The notes: a model not told the origin generated them from the letters alone. A stretch of DNA of 64,000 nucleotides from Clostridiales bacterium UBA7568 (GCA_002479075.1 DLLG01000004.1:374944-438943); one strand, 5' to 3'; numbered from the stretch's first letter, positions 15,879-24,821 are shown. Translations and numbers: made by a program.

Positions 15879-16499
15879 ATGGAAAAAGGAAACACCAAAC
15901 AGGAAATTCTGGAGGCGGCGCTTGACCTGTTTTCAACACAGGGATTCGAGGCGACATCTGTTTCGCAAATCGCAGATGCGGTTGGTATACGCAAGGCTTC
16001 GCTTTACAGTCATTTTGCAAGCAAGCAGGAGATTTTAGAATCGTTAATGACGCAGGTTCTGGAGCAATACAATAAACATTCGATTTTTATCCATACCGAT
16101 TGGGATAACGCTGCTTTTGCCGAAGCCAAGCAAAGTTTATCGGCTGAAGAAGTTGAACAATTGGTTTTTACGCAGATCCGCTATATTTTGCACGACCCTT
16201 TGGTAAGCAAAGCCCGTAAAATGCTGACAATAGAACAGTTTCGTAATGCGCAAATGGCAGAGCTCCAGACCAAACAGAATTACGCGAATGTTATGAAATA
16301 TTTTACCAACCTTATGCGTTTTTTCATTCAACGCGGGAAATTGAAAGACTGCGATGCGGAAATTATGGCGGCGCAGTTATGCCTGCCGGTTTCCGTCTGG
16401 ATCAATCTTTGTGATCGTGAGCCGGAGCGCGAGGACGAAGTTATAGAGCTTGTCGGGCGGCACATACGGCAGTTTTTTGAAATGTATAAGGAGCAATAA
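15879..16499 (+). CDS. TetR/AcrR-family regulator
   Basis: 206 residues. N-terminal helix-turn-helix: ILEAALDLFSTQGFEATSVS, then IADAVGIRKASLYSHFASK, the standard TetR recognition layout. The C-terminal ligand domain has no named family. GGAGATTGTGCT precedes the ATG. It leads a run of nine same-strand genes ending near 21434 with mostly short gaps. It probably represses its own promoter through the CGAACGGTAGG element. Confidence 0.9.
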   Translation: MEKGNTKQEILEAALDLFSTQGFEATSVSQIADAVGIRKASLYSHFASKQEILESLMTQVLEQYNKHSIFIHTDWDNAAFAEAKQSLSAEEVEQLVFTQIRYILHDPLVSKARKMLTIEQFRNAQMAELQTKQNYANVMKYFTNLMRFFIQRGKLKDCDAEIMAAQLCLPVSVWINLCDREPEREDEVIELVGRHIRQFFEMYKEQ

Positions 16500-16504
16500 T
16501 TAAA

Positions 16505-17251
16505 ATGAAATCACAGCAATGCCTGAATGCAAATCATTTAAAGCTTATTGCGATTCTTGCTATGACGATAGACCACATATGCGATTTGCTTTATCCCGGC
16601 TTTCCGACCGAGCCTGCGGCAATCGGATTACATATTGTTGGGCGGTTGACGGCTCCGATTATGTGGTTTTTTGTGTGCGAAGGATATTATTACACGCGCA
16701 ATGTTAAAAAATATATGTTGCGGATGGGAATTTTCGCGCTGATTTCGCATTTTGCATATTGCTTTGCGTTCGGAATAAATATGATCCCGTTCAGCACGGG
16801 AATCTTTAATCAGACAAGCGTAATGTATCCGTTGTTTGTTGCCATTGTGGTTATGTGGATGCAGGATAATGATTTGCCGATGAAAAATTGGGTAAAGAAT
16901 TCGCTTATCGTTTTATTGATTTTGAGCGCATTTCCTGCAGATTGGAGCTGTATCGCGATATTTGCGATATTGGGGATGCATAAAAACAGAGGCAACTTAA
17001 AAAAACAGATGACGGTTATGTTTTTATGTGTTGCCGTGTATTCGGCGGTGTCATTCTTTTTTGTGAGCAGGAGCTATGCTTTGGTACAATTCGGCGTTTT
17101 GCTTGTTTACCCGTTCTTAAAAATGTATAACGGCAAGAAGGGAACGGCAAATTGGATGAAGTGGTTTTTCTATCTGTATTATCCGCTGCACCTTGTCGCG
17201 GTCGGAATTCTCCGCATCTGCATTTACGGAAATATTGGTTTATTGTTTTAA
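16505..17251 (+). CDS. TraX-family membrane protein (acyltransferase-like)
   Basis: 248 residues with about seven to eight membrane segments. The start LKLIAILAMTIDHICDLLYP carries the D-H pair found near the start of TraX-type proteins, followed by VGRLTAPIMWFFVCEGYYYT. Known for the family: TraX of the F plasmid N-acetylates pilin, while chromosomal homologues in Firmicutes have unknown substrates. No conjugation genes are nearby, so a role in pilus transfer is not implied. It starts five bases after the tetR stop. Confidence 0.85.
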   Translation: MKSQQCLNANHLKLIAILAMTIDHICDLLYPGFPTEPAAIGLHIVGRLTAPIMWFFVCEGYYYTRNVKKYMLRMGIFALISHFAYCFAFGINMIPFSTGIFNQTSVMYPLFVAIVVMWMQDNDLPMKNWVKNSLIVLLILSAFPADWSCIAIFAILGMHKNRGNLKKQMTVMFLCVAVYSAVSFFFVSRSYALVQFGVLLVYPFLKMYNGKKGTANWMKWFFYLYYPLHLVAVGILRICIYGNIGLLF

Positions 17252-17266
17252 CGAGGATAAATCAGA

Positions 17267-17899
17267 ATGGGTATTTTCAAGGAGAAAACAAAAGACAGGA
17301 ATATGCAGATACGAAAAATATGGCTGATCGCTGCAATTGTTGTAGTCATCCTGTCAATTGTCGCGGCTATTAGCTTTCTTGCATACATAAGCCCGCCGAA
17401 AGACGAGGTTGAATCCTTTAATTATCCGCCGGAATTCTTCTGCGCAGGCGCAGAGAACCGTATTGACTACCAGACAGACGGAAAATGCGCAGCCTATGCC
17501 GCCGCTTATCTGATACGGCATTTCGGAGAGGAGGCGGACGGGGAAGAACTGTTTCGGGAATTGAAACGACCGTTTGGCTTCGCTTCTGCAAACAGCATAG
17601 CGGATATTCTGAGGCGGCGCGGGCATCGGGCAAAAGCCTGCCACGGAAGCATTGACACATTGAAGCAGCGGCTGACAGAGGGGAATCCGATCATCGTTTT
17701 CATCAGAATTTCGGGAGATACGCACTATGCTGTCGTTGTCGGCTATGACGAGCAATATGTTTATCTGGCGGATTCTCTTGCGGAAAACACCAATGCGTCG
17801 GAGGAGCAATACAATCGTGTGTTGAGGGCGGAAGATTTTGAAGCCGTATGGAAAACGGGAACACTGCTTCCCGACAACATTTATATCATATTCTTCTAA
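17267..17899 (+). CDS. C39-like papain-fold peptidase, membrane anchored
   Basis: 210 residues. One N-terminal membrane helix (about 14-40) places the rest outside the cell. The C39-like fold shows Cys in TDGKCAAYAAAYL, His in DTHYAVVVGYD and Asp in YLADS, the expected Cys-His-Asp order. There is no ABC transporter domain, so it is not a bacteriocin exporter. It may process or degrade an extracellular peptide. GAGGATAAATCAG serves as ribosome site. Confidence 0.78.
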   Translation: MGIFKEKTKDRNMQIRKIWLIAAIVVVILSIVAAISFLAYISPPKDEVESFNYPPEFFCAGAENRIDYQTDGKCAAYAAAYLIRHFGEEADGEELFRELKRPFGFASANSIADILRRRGHRAKACHGSIDTLKQRLTEGNPIIVFIRISGDTHYAVVVGYDEQYVYLADSLAENTNASEEQYNRVLRAEDFEAVWKTGTLLPDNIYIIFF

Positions 17900-17946
17900 A
17901 AACAGATAAGTATGAGCAGTTATCAGAAAGGGGGAAGTCGCAGACG

Positions 17947-18816
17947 ATGATATTCTTGCTTTTTTTACCTTTGGTTTTACTTGTGTGCTTCTTTTGCATC
18001 GCCTTTTTGGTCAATTCTGCGATGTTCAAGCCATACAAAAAAATAAAGCCACCGACCGATGGGCGCAAGGTGACCTTCCGTAGCGGCAGAAACCGTCTCG
18101 CAGGTTATCTCTGGAATGAGGCGGGAACGCGCGGTCTCATTGTTTTTGCACACGGAATGGGAACCGGAATCGAATATTATCTTCCGGAAATTCACCATTT
18201 TGCCGCTCAGGGATATAAGGTATTCGCCTTTGAATACAGCGGATACCCGGGCAGTTCCGGACATTTTTACGGTTTCCCGCAGGCGGTGATCGATCTGAAA
18301 AATGCACTTAATTTTATCGATGACGGCCCACTTCCCGTCATTTTGGCGGGGCACAGTATGGGTGCATACGCCGTTTGTGCGGTGCGGCAATGCGCAGATA
18401 AACAGGTGGACGGGATCGTCGCCTATGCGCCGTTTTTCTCATCGGATGAGGCTGTTATCGCGGAGGCGACCGGAAAAAATCAAAAATGTGGAAGGCTTCT
18501 GTGCGGGCTGATTCTGCCGATACAGCGCCTTTTGTTCGGCAGGAACTGCAATCCGACCGCTGTTGCGGGGCTTTTTCGCGCCAACGTGCCGACGCTTATT
18601 TTGCAAGGCAGCGAGGATGTTGAAGTTATCCCCGACGGTTGCGCTCTGTATGCGCACCGAGACGAGCTGGCTGATGCTCCAGTTACCTTTCGGCTGATTG
18701 ATGAAGAAGAAAGCAACGGGCATATGACGATAGTGCGGAAGAATGGCAGTCAAACGGTCAATGAAGATACCATCCGTCAGGTCGATGAGTTTCTTTGCAC
18801 GATACCGCATCGATAA
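17947..18816 (+). CDS. Alpha/beta hydrolase with N-terminal membrane helix
   Basis: 289 residues. Starts MIFLLFLPLVLLVCFF (signal anchor), then an alpha/beta hydrolase domain: oxyanion segment FAHGMGTG, elbow GHSMGAY, acidic residue in LQGSEDVEV, and His in NGHMTI. Resembles the monoacylglycerol lipase/peptidase S9-like family (COG1073). The start ATG 17947 follows GGGGGAAG; an upstream in-frame ATG at 17848 would overlap the previous gene deeply and has no site. The active site probably faces outside. Confidence 0.85.
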   Translation: MIFLLFLPLVLLVCFFCIAFLVNSAMFKPYKKIKPPTDGRKVTFRSGRNRLAGYLWNEAGTRGLIVFAHGMGTGIEYYLPEIHHFAAQGYKVFAFEYSGYPGSSGHFYGFPQAVIDLKNALNFIDDGPLPVILAGHSMGAYAVCAVRQCADKQVDGIVAYAPFFSSDEAVIAEATGKNQKCGRLLCGLILPIQRLLFGRNCNPTAVAGLFRANVPTLILQGSEDVEVIPDGCALYAHRDELADAPVTFRLIDEEESNGHMTIVRKNGSQTVNEDTIRQVDEFLCTIPHR

Positions 18817-18905
18817 AATTTGAAAAAACTTGCAGCAATAATCCTGTCATAAATCGGCGCGGAGCCGATGACATCGGAAAAACGATATTTAAGGGGTAAC
18901 ATATT

Positions 18906-19400
18906 ATGAAAAATAGTGCGCTGGTTGTAATAGACCTGCAAAACGATATTACAAAGAACTACAAAGAGATAATCGGGAGGGTAAACGAGGCTGTTGACTG
19001 GGCAATGGCGGGGAATATTCCCGTCGTTTATATTTGCAATCATAATCTTTCCGCAGTAGCGAGGACATTCAAGCCGGGAACGCGCGGCGCGAAATTTGTA
19101 CCGGAGCTGAAAGTCGTATCCGACCATATTTTCGCAAAGTCAAAAAGTAATGCGCTGACAAGCGAGGAGTTTGCGGCTTTTATCGGGGAAAACGGCATTA
19201 CCGAGTTTTATATTGTCGGTGCGGACGCTGCGGCTTGTATCAAGTCCACCTGTTTTAATATGGCAAAAAGCGGATACACCGTTTATGTGCTTTCGGACTG
19301 TATAACGAGTTATGATAAAAAGAAACTGCCCGAAATGCTTGCTTATTACGAAAGCAAGGGCTGTTCCGTTGTGACACTCGGAGAAATTATCAATAGCTGA
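18906..19400 (+). CDS. Isochorismatase-like cysteine hydrolase
   Basis: 164 residues, complete for the short form of the family. The triad can be placed: Asp in VVIDLQND, Lys in FAKSKSNAL, and nucleophile Cys in GADAAACIKSTC. Members hydrolyse amides or vinyl ethers (nicotinamide, isochorismate, ureidoacrylate), and the substrate cannot be fixed here. AAGGGGTAAC precedes the start. The gap from the previous gene is about 90 bp and I see no terminator, so it may share the tetR-led transcript. Confidence 0.85.
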   Translation: MKNSALVVIDLQNDITKNYKEIIGRVNEAVDWAMAGNIPVVYICNHNLSAVARTFKPGTRGAKFVPELKVVSDHIFAKSKSNALTSEEFAAFIGENGITEFYIVGADAAACIKSTCFNMAKSGYTVYVLSDCITSYDKKKLPEMLAYYESKGCSVVTLGEIINS

Positions 19401-19524
19401 AAATAGTATTAGAAAAGGTTTTTGTAATGGAAATAAGCGGCTTGTGCCCGCTTGGGCACGACCGCAATTTTATTTGCTCACAGGACTATCAAACGATAGG
19501 CAATTATGAATTTTGGAGGACGAT

Positions 19525-19956
19525 ATGGATATATGGGAAGAACTTTATACTCAAGCAAAAAAAGAGTATCATCCGGAGGATGTAAGCCCTTTTATCCAAG
19601 CACATCACGTTGTATGTGCCTTGGAAAGCGAGGACGGGAGGATTTATACGGGCTTTTGCATTGAGTCGTGCAGCGGTGTTATGAACCTATGCGCAGAGCG
19701 GGTCGCCGCTCTGAATATGTATGCAAGCAGCGGTCAGACGAAAATAAAAAGGTTGATTGCCTTTCGGGACAGGGCGCCCTATGGCGGCGGGAGCGGAATG
19801 CCGTGCGGCGCGTGCCGGGAATTTCTGTATCAGCTGAATGAAGAGAATGAAGATACGGAAATTATGGTGGATTATGAAAGCCGGGAAACCGTTACTCTTG
19901 GGGAACTGATGCCCGGCTTTTGGGGAAAAGAACGTTATTCCGGAGATAATAAGTAA
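19525..19956 (+). CDS. Cytidine deaminase-like protein
   Basis: 143 residues. Zinc and proton-shuttle motifs are intact: CAERVAAL (Cys-Ala-Glu) and PCGACREFL (Pro-Cys-x-x-Cys). Length and motifs fit homotetrameric cytidine deaminase or blasticidin-S deaminase relatives. The zinc ligand set Cys-Cys-Cys is that of this clade. The start at 19525 has GGAGG five bases before; the TTG at 19513 lies within that ribosome site. It may act on free nucleosides or on a nucleoside-like drug. Confidence 0.85.
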   Translation: MDIWEELYTQAKKEYHPEDVSPFIQAHHVVCALESEDGRIYTGFCIESCSGVMNLCAERVAALNMYASSGQTKIKRLIAFRDRAPYGGGSGMPCGACREFLYQLNEENEDTEIMVDYESRETVTLGELMPGFWGKERYSGDNK

Positions 19957-19987
19957 AAAACTTTAATCAAAGCTCGGAGAAATAAAA

Positions 19988-20302
19988 ATGAATACAATTT
20001 TGAATTTTATTCATACGGCGGGAAATGCGCTTTTGCGCTCCCTCCGCAACGCCACATTCTGTTGGGTGGCGGCGGGTCTGGCGATCGCAATTCCGGTCGC
20101 TCGCGGCGTAATAAAGAAAAAGAGCGGCAAAAAGCAAGATATTAGCTACGGCTTGGAAGGGATGAGCCTCGGTATGTGCTTCGGTCTGCTGGGCGGAACA
20201 ATGTTTGAGGGATATATCGGCGTCGGTATTTCAATCGGAATGATCGCTGGGCTTGTTATCGGTATGTGTATCCAGAAAAAGCAGGAGGATGAGAGTAGAT
20301 GA
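19988..20302 (+). CDS. Small membrane protein, glycine-rich
   Basis: 104 residues with an N-terminal amphipathic part, one hydrophobic segment near 22-42 and two Gly-rich segments (about 57-95: MSLGMCFGLLGG, then GISIGMIAGLVIG) resembling a helical hairpin in the membrane. No family recognised. The end overlaps the next gene by 4 bp (ATGA), so the two are probably translated together and may interact. Confidence 0.65.
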   Translation: MNTILNFIHTAGNALLRSLRNATFCWVAAGLAIAIPVARGVIKKKSGKKQDISYGLEGMSLGMCFGLLGGTMFEGYIGVGISIGMIAGLVIGMCIQKKQEDESR

Positions 20303-20670
20303 GGCGGAAGTTAATAATCATCTTGCTCTTGGGGCTTGCTGTCCTTTTGGCTGCCTGCAATCAAAGGGGATTTGACGGAACCCGCGTGGCAAATCCGGAT
20401 TCTTATCGATTGGACATCGAGAAAATGACAGGAACGGACACTCACGTTTTGGAGCTGAATGCGGGCGATACGCTGGAAATTCATTTTGAAACCGAACGCG
20501 GAAAATTGCAGATTGAAATCAAAGCGCCGGACGGCACGCTCATTTATGCAGGCAACGGAGAGGAAGCTACCGATTTTACCGTAAATATTTCCGAGGGCGG
20601 CGAGTATTCCGTTTGCGTGAAAGCGAAAGGCGCCAAAGGAAGGATTTATATTCAGCGGATAGCGATATAA
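20299..20670 (+). CDS. Small lipoprotein, unknown function
   Basis: 123 residues. Lipobox LLAACNQ with Cys near residue 20 after a Leu/Ile core. The mature part is a beta-rich domain of about 95 residues (LELNAGDTLEIHFETERGKL, KAPDGTLIYAG, then EGGEYSVCVKAKGAKG) resembling a small jelly-roll or immunoglobulin-like fold. Starts within the ATGA overlap of the preceding membrane protein. Function unknown. Confidence 0.75.
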   Translation: MRRKLIIILLLGLAVLLAACNQRGFDGTRVANPDSYRLDIEKMTGTDTHVLELNAGDTLEIHFETERGKLQIEIKAPDGTLIYAGNGEEATDFTVNISEGGEYSVCVKAKGAKGRIYIQRIAI

Positions 20671-20690
20671 GTAGTGCAGGAGAAAATAAA

Positions 20691-21434
20691 ATGAAAAAAT
20701 TATATGAGAAAAGCCAGCTGACCTTTGCGATTGTATGGATTGTGGTTTATTGCGTTCTGCAATCGCTTGCGAATCCGCTGAACAAAATGATAGGCATTGA
20801 ATACTCGGCAAGTGCGTTTTTTTGCGTCTTACAGACAATCGTTCTATTGACCTTTATTCTGAAAAACAAATTACATAAGCGGTATGGACTTTGCAGATCT
20901 CCCGTTCCGGTAAGGAGATTTCTTTTTTATCTGCCGCTTGTCGCTTTGGCTTCGGGAAACCTCTGGAACGGCGTTGCGATCAATTATTCACCTGCGGAGA
21001 CTGTCTGTCGCATTGCGTGTATGCTTTGCGTCGGTTTTTTGGAGGAAGTTATTTTTCGGGGGCTTCTGTTTGTTGCCATCGCAAAGAATAATATAAAATC
21101 CGCTGTTATCATATCAAGCGTGACCTTTGGAATCGGACATATTATCAACCTGTTCAACGGTAGCGGTATGGATCTTGTGAGCAACTTGTGCCAGATTGTT
21201 TTTGCGATTGCTGTCGGTTTTTTGCTGGTTACGATTTTTTATCGCGGCGGAAGCCTCTTCCCCTGTATCATCGTTCATTCCGCAATCAACACTCTCGGCA
21301 CTTTTGCAAATGACGCAAGCCTTACGGCGGGAATGCACCTGATTCATCTCGCTGTTCTGATTGTAATTACGGTTGCCTATACCTTAATTCTGACAAAAAC
21401 GCTTCCGAAAGGTCAGTTGACAGAAGAGAATTGA
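20691..21434 (+). CDS. CPBP-family intramembrane metalloprotease
   Basis: 247 residues, about seven to eight membrane helices. The three CPBP motifs are present: EEVIFRG (Glu-Glu-x-x-x-Arg), FGIGHIINL (His) and IIVHSAINT (His-x-x-x-Asn). Relatives include Rce1 CAAX prenyl proteases and bacterial Abi proteins linked to bacteriocin immunity. It is the last gene of the tetR-led run. A C39-like peptidase and this protease in one run suggest peptide handling or self-protection, which is inference only. Confidence 0.9.
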   Translation: MKKLYEKSQLTFAIVWIVVYCVLQSLANPLNKMIGIEYSASAFFCVLQTIVLLTFILKNKLHKRYGLCRSPVPVRRFLFYLPLVALASGNLWNGVAINYSPAETVCRIACMLCVGFLEEVIFRGLLFVAIAKNNIKSAVIISSVTFGIGHIINLFNGSGMDLVSNLCQIVFAIAVGFLLVTIFYRGGSLFPCIIVHSAINTLGTFANDASLTAGMHLIHLAVLIVITVAYTLILTKTLPKGQLTEEN

Positions 21435-21860
21435 AACAAAAATTCAGGAGGGGAAAACTATGCCGATGTGGATATAAGCTGTACCCATGAGTCAGGGTAA
21501 TACCGATATATTATTGTTGATAAATATTTATGCGTGTATTCTGTTTTAGAATTAAAATACCAAAATGTGATATTTGAACATTTTCATTTACTCAGCATGT
21601 GGAATTTGGGGCATTTATTAATTAAAAAAATGATACGAATATTTTCTTAGAAGAATGAAAATTTATGAATGAAAAAATGTCGGAAAAATCAAACCATGTT
21701 GAACTCGACCGATTTTAATAGAATTGAAAAAGATTATTTTAATACATCGATGTGCTTTATAACCCCATTGCATCAGCATAAGAATTGAATGTGAACAATA
21801 CAGAGTTAACATACTGCTAATTAAGAAACGGATAAAATTTACAAATAAAAACAGAGGAAA
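21435..21860 (+). other. AT-rich gene-poor stretch with decayed reading frames
   Basis: A good ribosome site (AGGAGGGG near 21447) leads to an ATG whose frame stops after five codons, so a gene start without a gene. A start-less open frame at 21501-21650 (about 49 codons, ending NLGHLLIKKMIRIFS) may be the tail of a lost protein. No other feature seen. Confidence 0.4.
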
Positions 21861-22295
21861 ATGGAGGAAATGCACTTGAAGCAATATAATGTTATCGTCG
21901 TTTTTGACCACGAAGCCCGTCATATACTTATGTGTATGCGTAGCAAAGAACCTTATAAGGGTAAATTCAATTTCATTGGCGGAAAAATTGAAAATGGTGA
22001 GATTCATTTACAAGCGGCTTATCGCGAATTATATGAGGAAACATCTATTACGAGTGATGATATTAAATTAATTCATGTGATGGATTTTGTCTTTCATATA
22101 ACCAATTGTAGTGTTGAACTATATGTCGGTAAGTTAAATAGGCAAGTAAAGCTTATAGAGGAAGAAAACCCCTTATTTTGGGTAGAACTTTCGAGGGATT
22201 TTAGTGATTTAAACTGCTTTGCTGGCGATGGGGATATTGCATATATTATGAAATATCTTGATAATTTAGGGTTGAATAATATATTGAATCATTAG
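21861..22295 (+). CDS. NUDIX hydrolase
   Basis: 144 residues. The NUDIX box is complete: GGKIENGE followed by AAYRELYEETSI (G-x5-E-x7-R-E-U-x-E-E-x-G/S-U, with Ser at the second Gly). Hydrolyses nucleoside diphosphates linked to another moiety; the family is often house-cleaning of damaged nucleotides. The start is ambiguous: ATG 21861 behind AGAGGAAA, or ATG 21870 close behind GGAGG. The gene is clearly more AT-rich than its neighbours, suggesting recent transfer. Confidence 0.88.
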   Translation: MEEMHLKQYNVIVVFDHEARHILMCMRSKEPYKGKFNFIGGKIENGEIHLQAAYRELYEETSITSDDIKLIHVMDFVFHITNCSVELYVGKLNRQVKLIEEENPLFWVELSRDFSDLNCFAGDGDIAYIMKYLDNLGLNNILNH

Positions 22296-22359
22296 GACGC
22301 ACGAACCCAATATATATTTATTGCCGTTTAAATTATTTAATAATAAACAATAAATACGT

Positions 22360-23079
22360 ATGCTTATGCACTCAGCAGTAAAGTATAGGTGCAGCGAGGG
22401 CTGCCTGCATTGCTATATACATAAGGGCGACGCCAAACGGGGTGTCGATACGAGCGTGATCGTCCGGACCAAGGACTTCGATAAGCCGGTGGCACAGCTC
22501 AAAAAGGGCGGTTATAAAATGAAGCCGGGGCTTGTATATCTCGGCTTTTCCACCGACTTTCTCATCGAAGAAGCCGACGCTTGGCGTAGCGAATGCTGGA
22601 AAATGATCAAAGAGCGGTCAGACTGTAGCTTTCTCTTCCTGACAAAGCGCATTGAACGGTTCTCTCGGTGTATGCCGGAGGATTGGGCGGACGGATATGA
22701 GAATGTTACCGTGTGCTGTACAATTGAGAATCAGCGCAATGCGGACAAAAAGCTGTCTGTATTTCGGTCGTTGCCTATCAAACACAAGTGCATCACAGCA
22801 CAGCCGCTTATCGAGCGCGTGAATTTGGAGCCGTATTTAGACGGCGTGGAACTTGTCGTTGTCGGCGGAGAGTCAGACAAGGAAGCGAGACCGCTCGACT
22901 ATGACTGGGTGCTTGACATTCGTGAGCAGTGCATCCGGAAGCAGGTCAATTTTGAGTTCCGTCAATGCGGAACGCACTTCATCAAAGACGGCAGGAAGTA
23001 TAAGTTGCAGACAAAAGATATTTGCAGGCAGGCGCGTCTGGCCGGTATCGACTACAAGTGCACGAATGAATTACTTTAA
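22360..23079 (+). CDS. DUF5131-family protein, N terminus altered
   Basis: 239 residues of the phage Gp37/Gp68-like DUF5131 family. The Cys cluster CSEGCLHCYIHKGDAKRGVD sits at the N terminus, followed by conserved blocks VYLGFSTDFL, FLFLTKRIERF and VVVGGESDKEARPLDYDW. Family members normally start with a W-N-P-W-x-G-C segment before S-x-G-C; here it is missing and Arg-Cys replaces part of it. There is also no ribosome site before the ATG at 22360. The upstream DNA is AT-rich, so the gene seems broken at about 22375. Probably a 5'-truncated import. Confidence 0.7.
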   Translation: MLMHSAVKYRCSEGCLHCYIHKGDAKRGVDTSVIVRTKDFDKPVAQLKKGGYKMKPGLVYLGFSTDFLIEEADAWRSECWKMIKERSDCSFLFLTKRIERFSRCMPEDWADGYENVTVCCTIENQRNADKKLSVFRSLPIKHKCITAQPLIERVNLEPYLDGVELVVVGGESDKEARPLDYDWVLDIREQCIRKQVNFEFRQCGTHFIKDGRKYKLQTKDICRQARLAGIDYKCTNELL

Positions 23080-23102
23080 TTTTAAAGACGGAGACCAACG
23101 GA

Positions 23103-24011
23103 ATGAATAACAAAGCCAGTATTACCGCCCTGATGAGTTCCTTCGGACGGGCGTTTCACGCAGAAAACGAAGAACATCCGGTTTTTGCGGATTATCTTGC
23201 CAAAGGACTTATGACGGAAGAAGAATATGCCGCTGTCGGGAGCTATATCATTGGCGGAGCACGGTTTTTTGAACCGGAGACAGATCCCGAGAAACAGGAG
23301 CCGAGGGAGCTTTTGCGCAGGCTTGTAAACGTTCATATCGCGCCGTCGCCGCTTTGTCGTGCGGTGTATACGGAACAGGCGCTGAAGGCAGCTGCTCTGA
23401 CCGGCACCGGGCAATATGTCATCCTCGGCGCAGGCCTTGATACCTTTGCTTTTCGGGAAAAAGAGTTTTCATCAAAGCACCGGGTGTTTGAGGTTGATCA
23501 TCCCCTGACCCATGCGGACAAAAAGGAAAGGATTGCCCGCGCCGGCTGGACGATTCCCGCAAATCTCACCTTTGTTCCCGTAGATTTTGCAAAGGACAGC
23601 TTGACGGAACGTTTGATCGCCTACGGCTTTGATCCGTCTGCAAAATCTTTTTTCTCCTGGCTCGGGGTTACGTATTATCTCTCGGAGGAGGCAATCGGTA
23701 AAACTCTTGCCGAGCTTTCGTCGCTTTGCGCGGACGGTAGCGCGCTTGTGTTCGATTATCCGGACGAGAACTTCTTTGACGCCGCCGAAAGGCGCGTGCA
23801 GAACACCATAATGATGGCAAAAGCGGGCGGGGAACCGATGCAATCGTCGTTTTCATATTCGGAGCTTGAATGGCTGCTTAAAAAGTACGGATTTATGATT
23901 TACGAGCTATTGACGCCGGGTGATATTCAAAGAGATATTATCGGCAGGGCGGGAGCGGAAATGAAAGCCTTTGAGCACGTTAATTATTGCCTTGCCGTAA
24001 GGAAAAACTAA
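23103..24011 (+). CDS. Class I SAM-dependent methyltransferase, LCMT/Ppm1 family
   Basis: 302 residues. The SAM site reads YVILGAGLDTFAFR with the acidic partner in FEVDHP, both typical of the leucine carboxyl methyltransferase family. Later family blocks are also visible: FFSWLGVTYYL and ALVFDYPD. Bacterial members act on polyketide or small-molecule acids; the substrate is unknown here. GGAGACCAACGG before the ATG is a fair ribosome site. It is 23 bp after the DUF5131 gene, possibly cotranscribed. Confidence 0.88.
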   Translation: MNNKASITALMSSFGRAFHAENEEHPVFADYLAKGLMTEEEYAAVGSYIIGGARFFEPETDPEKQEPRELLRRLVNVHIAPSPLCRAVYTEQALKAAALTGTGQYVILGAGLDTFAFREKEFSSKHRVFEVDHPLTHADKKERIARAGWTIPANLTFVPVDFAKDSLTERLIAYGFDPSAKSFFSWLGVTYYLSEEAIGKTLAELSSLCADGSALVFDYPDENFFDAAERRVQNTIMMAKAGGEPMQSSFSYSELEWLLKKYGFMIYELLTPGDIQRDIIGRAGAEMKAFEHVNYCLAVRKN

Positions 24012-24109
24012 TGCCTGCGGGGAAAGCGGCGGTCAGAACAGATATTTCGCTTGAGCTTGTTGCAGTGAAACCGAATAGAAAAAATGAAAAGTAAAAAGGA
24101 AGAAATGCT

Positions 24110-24649
24110 ATGAAAAATTCATCTTATGAAATTGTCCGTGCGCAGGCAGGGGACGCCGCCGCATTATTGGAGTATCTGAAAATCATCGGCGGAGAGACAG
24201 ATAACCTCAGCTTCGGTCCGGAGGGGGTGCCGCTTGACGAGGAAGCCGAGCGAGCCTATCTCGCTATGCAGGCAGAGTCGAACGACAATATTCAGCTTCT
24301 TGCCAAGGTAAACGGGGAGATTATCGGTACCGCCAGTCTTAACCGCAAGCGCGGCCGTATGAATCACCGTGCGGAATTCGGTATCAGCCTGAAAAAGGTA
24401 TGGTGGGGATGCGGCGCAGCAACCGTTTTGGCGGAGGGTGTGCTTGCTTTTGCGAGAAAAGCCGGAATAGAGCAGGTAAATCTTGAAGTCCGAAGCGACA
24501 ACAAACGTGCCATTGCGCTTTATGAAAAGCTCGGCTTTTGCAAGCTGTGCACGTTCCCCGGCTTTTTCAAAATCAAGGGTGAGTTGATCGATTTTGACTT
24601 GATGAATCTTGACCTCACCTCTGCGGGGCAAAACGGCGAAGTGCTCTGA
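24110..24649 (+). CDS. GNAT-family N-acetyltransferase
   Basis: 179 residues. GNAT fold: N-terminal strand-helix (YEIVRAQAGDAAALLEYLK), the beta4 strand region AEFGISLKKVWWGCGAAT (motif A, replaced Q/RxxGxG/A form W-W-G-C-G-A-A), and motif B LEVRSDNKRAIALYEKLGF. Resembles ribosomal-protein or antibiotic acetyltransferases of the Acetyltransf_3 type. Ribosome site AAGGAAG precedes the start. Stand-alone; the acceptor is unknown. Confidence 0.88.
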   Translation: MKNSSYEIVRAQAGDAAALLEYLKIIGGETDNLSFGPEGVPLDEEAERAYLAMQAESNDNIQLLAKVNGEIIGTASLNRKRGRMNHRAEFGISLKKVWWGCGAATVLAEGVLAFARKAGIEQVNLEVRSDNKRAIALYEKLGFCKLCTFPGFFKIKGELIDFDLMNLDLTSAGQNGEVL

Positions 24650-24821
24650 AAATTATACACGAAAAAAATGATTTCAATAAGCTCATTTGTTGTCTCGGAT
24701 GCGGCTGCCGGACTTTGCAGCGCATTGCTGCAAACAGCCGATTCGTCTTATAAAACACGGTGTGGCTACGCCCGGAGAAGTGATCTCATACAAATCAAGT
24801 GTGGCAAACAGGGGATAGGTT

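Noticed and set aside
16505..17251. Conjugation gene cluster suggested by TraX
   Set aside because: No relaxase, coupling protein or pilus gene in the surroundings.
19430..19590. Short frame overlapping the start of the deaminase gene
   Set aside because: Weak ribosome site, different frame, no similarity; the deaminase start has a strong GGAGG.
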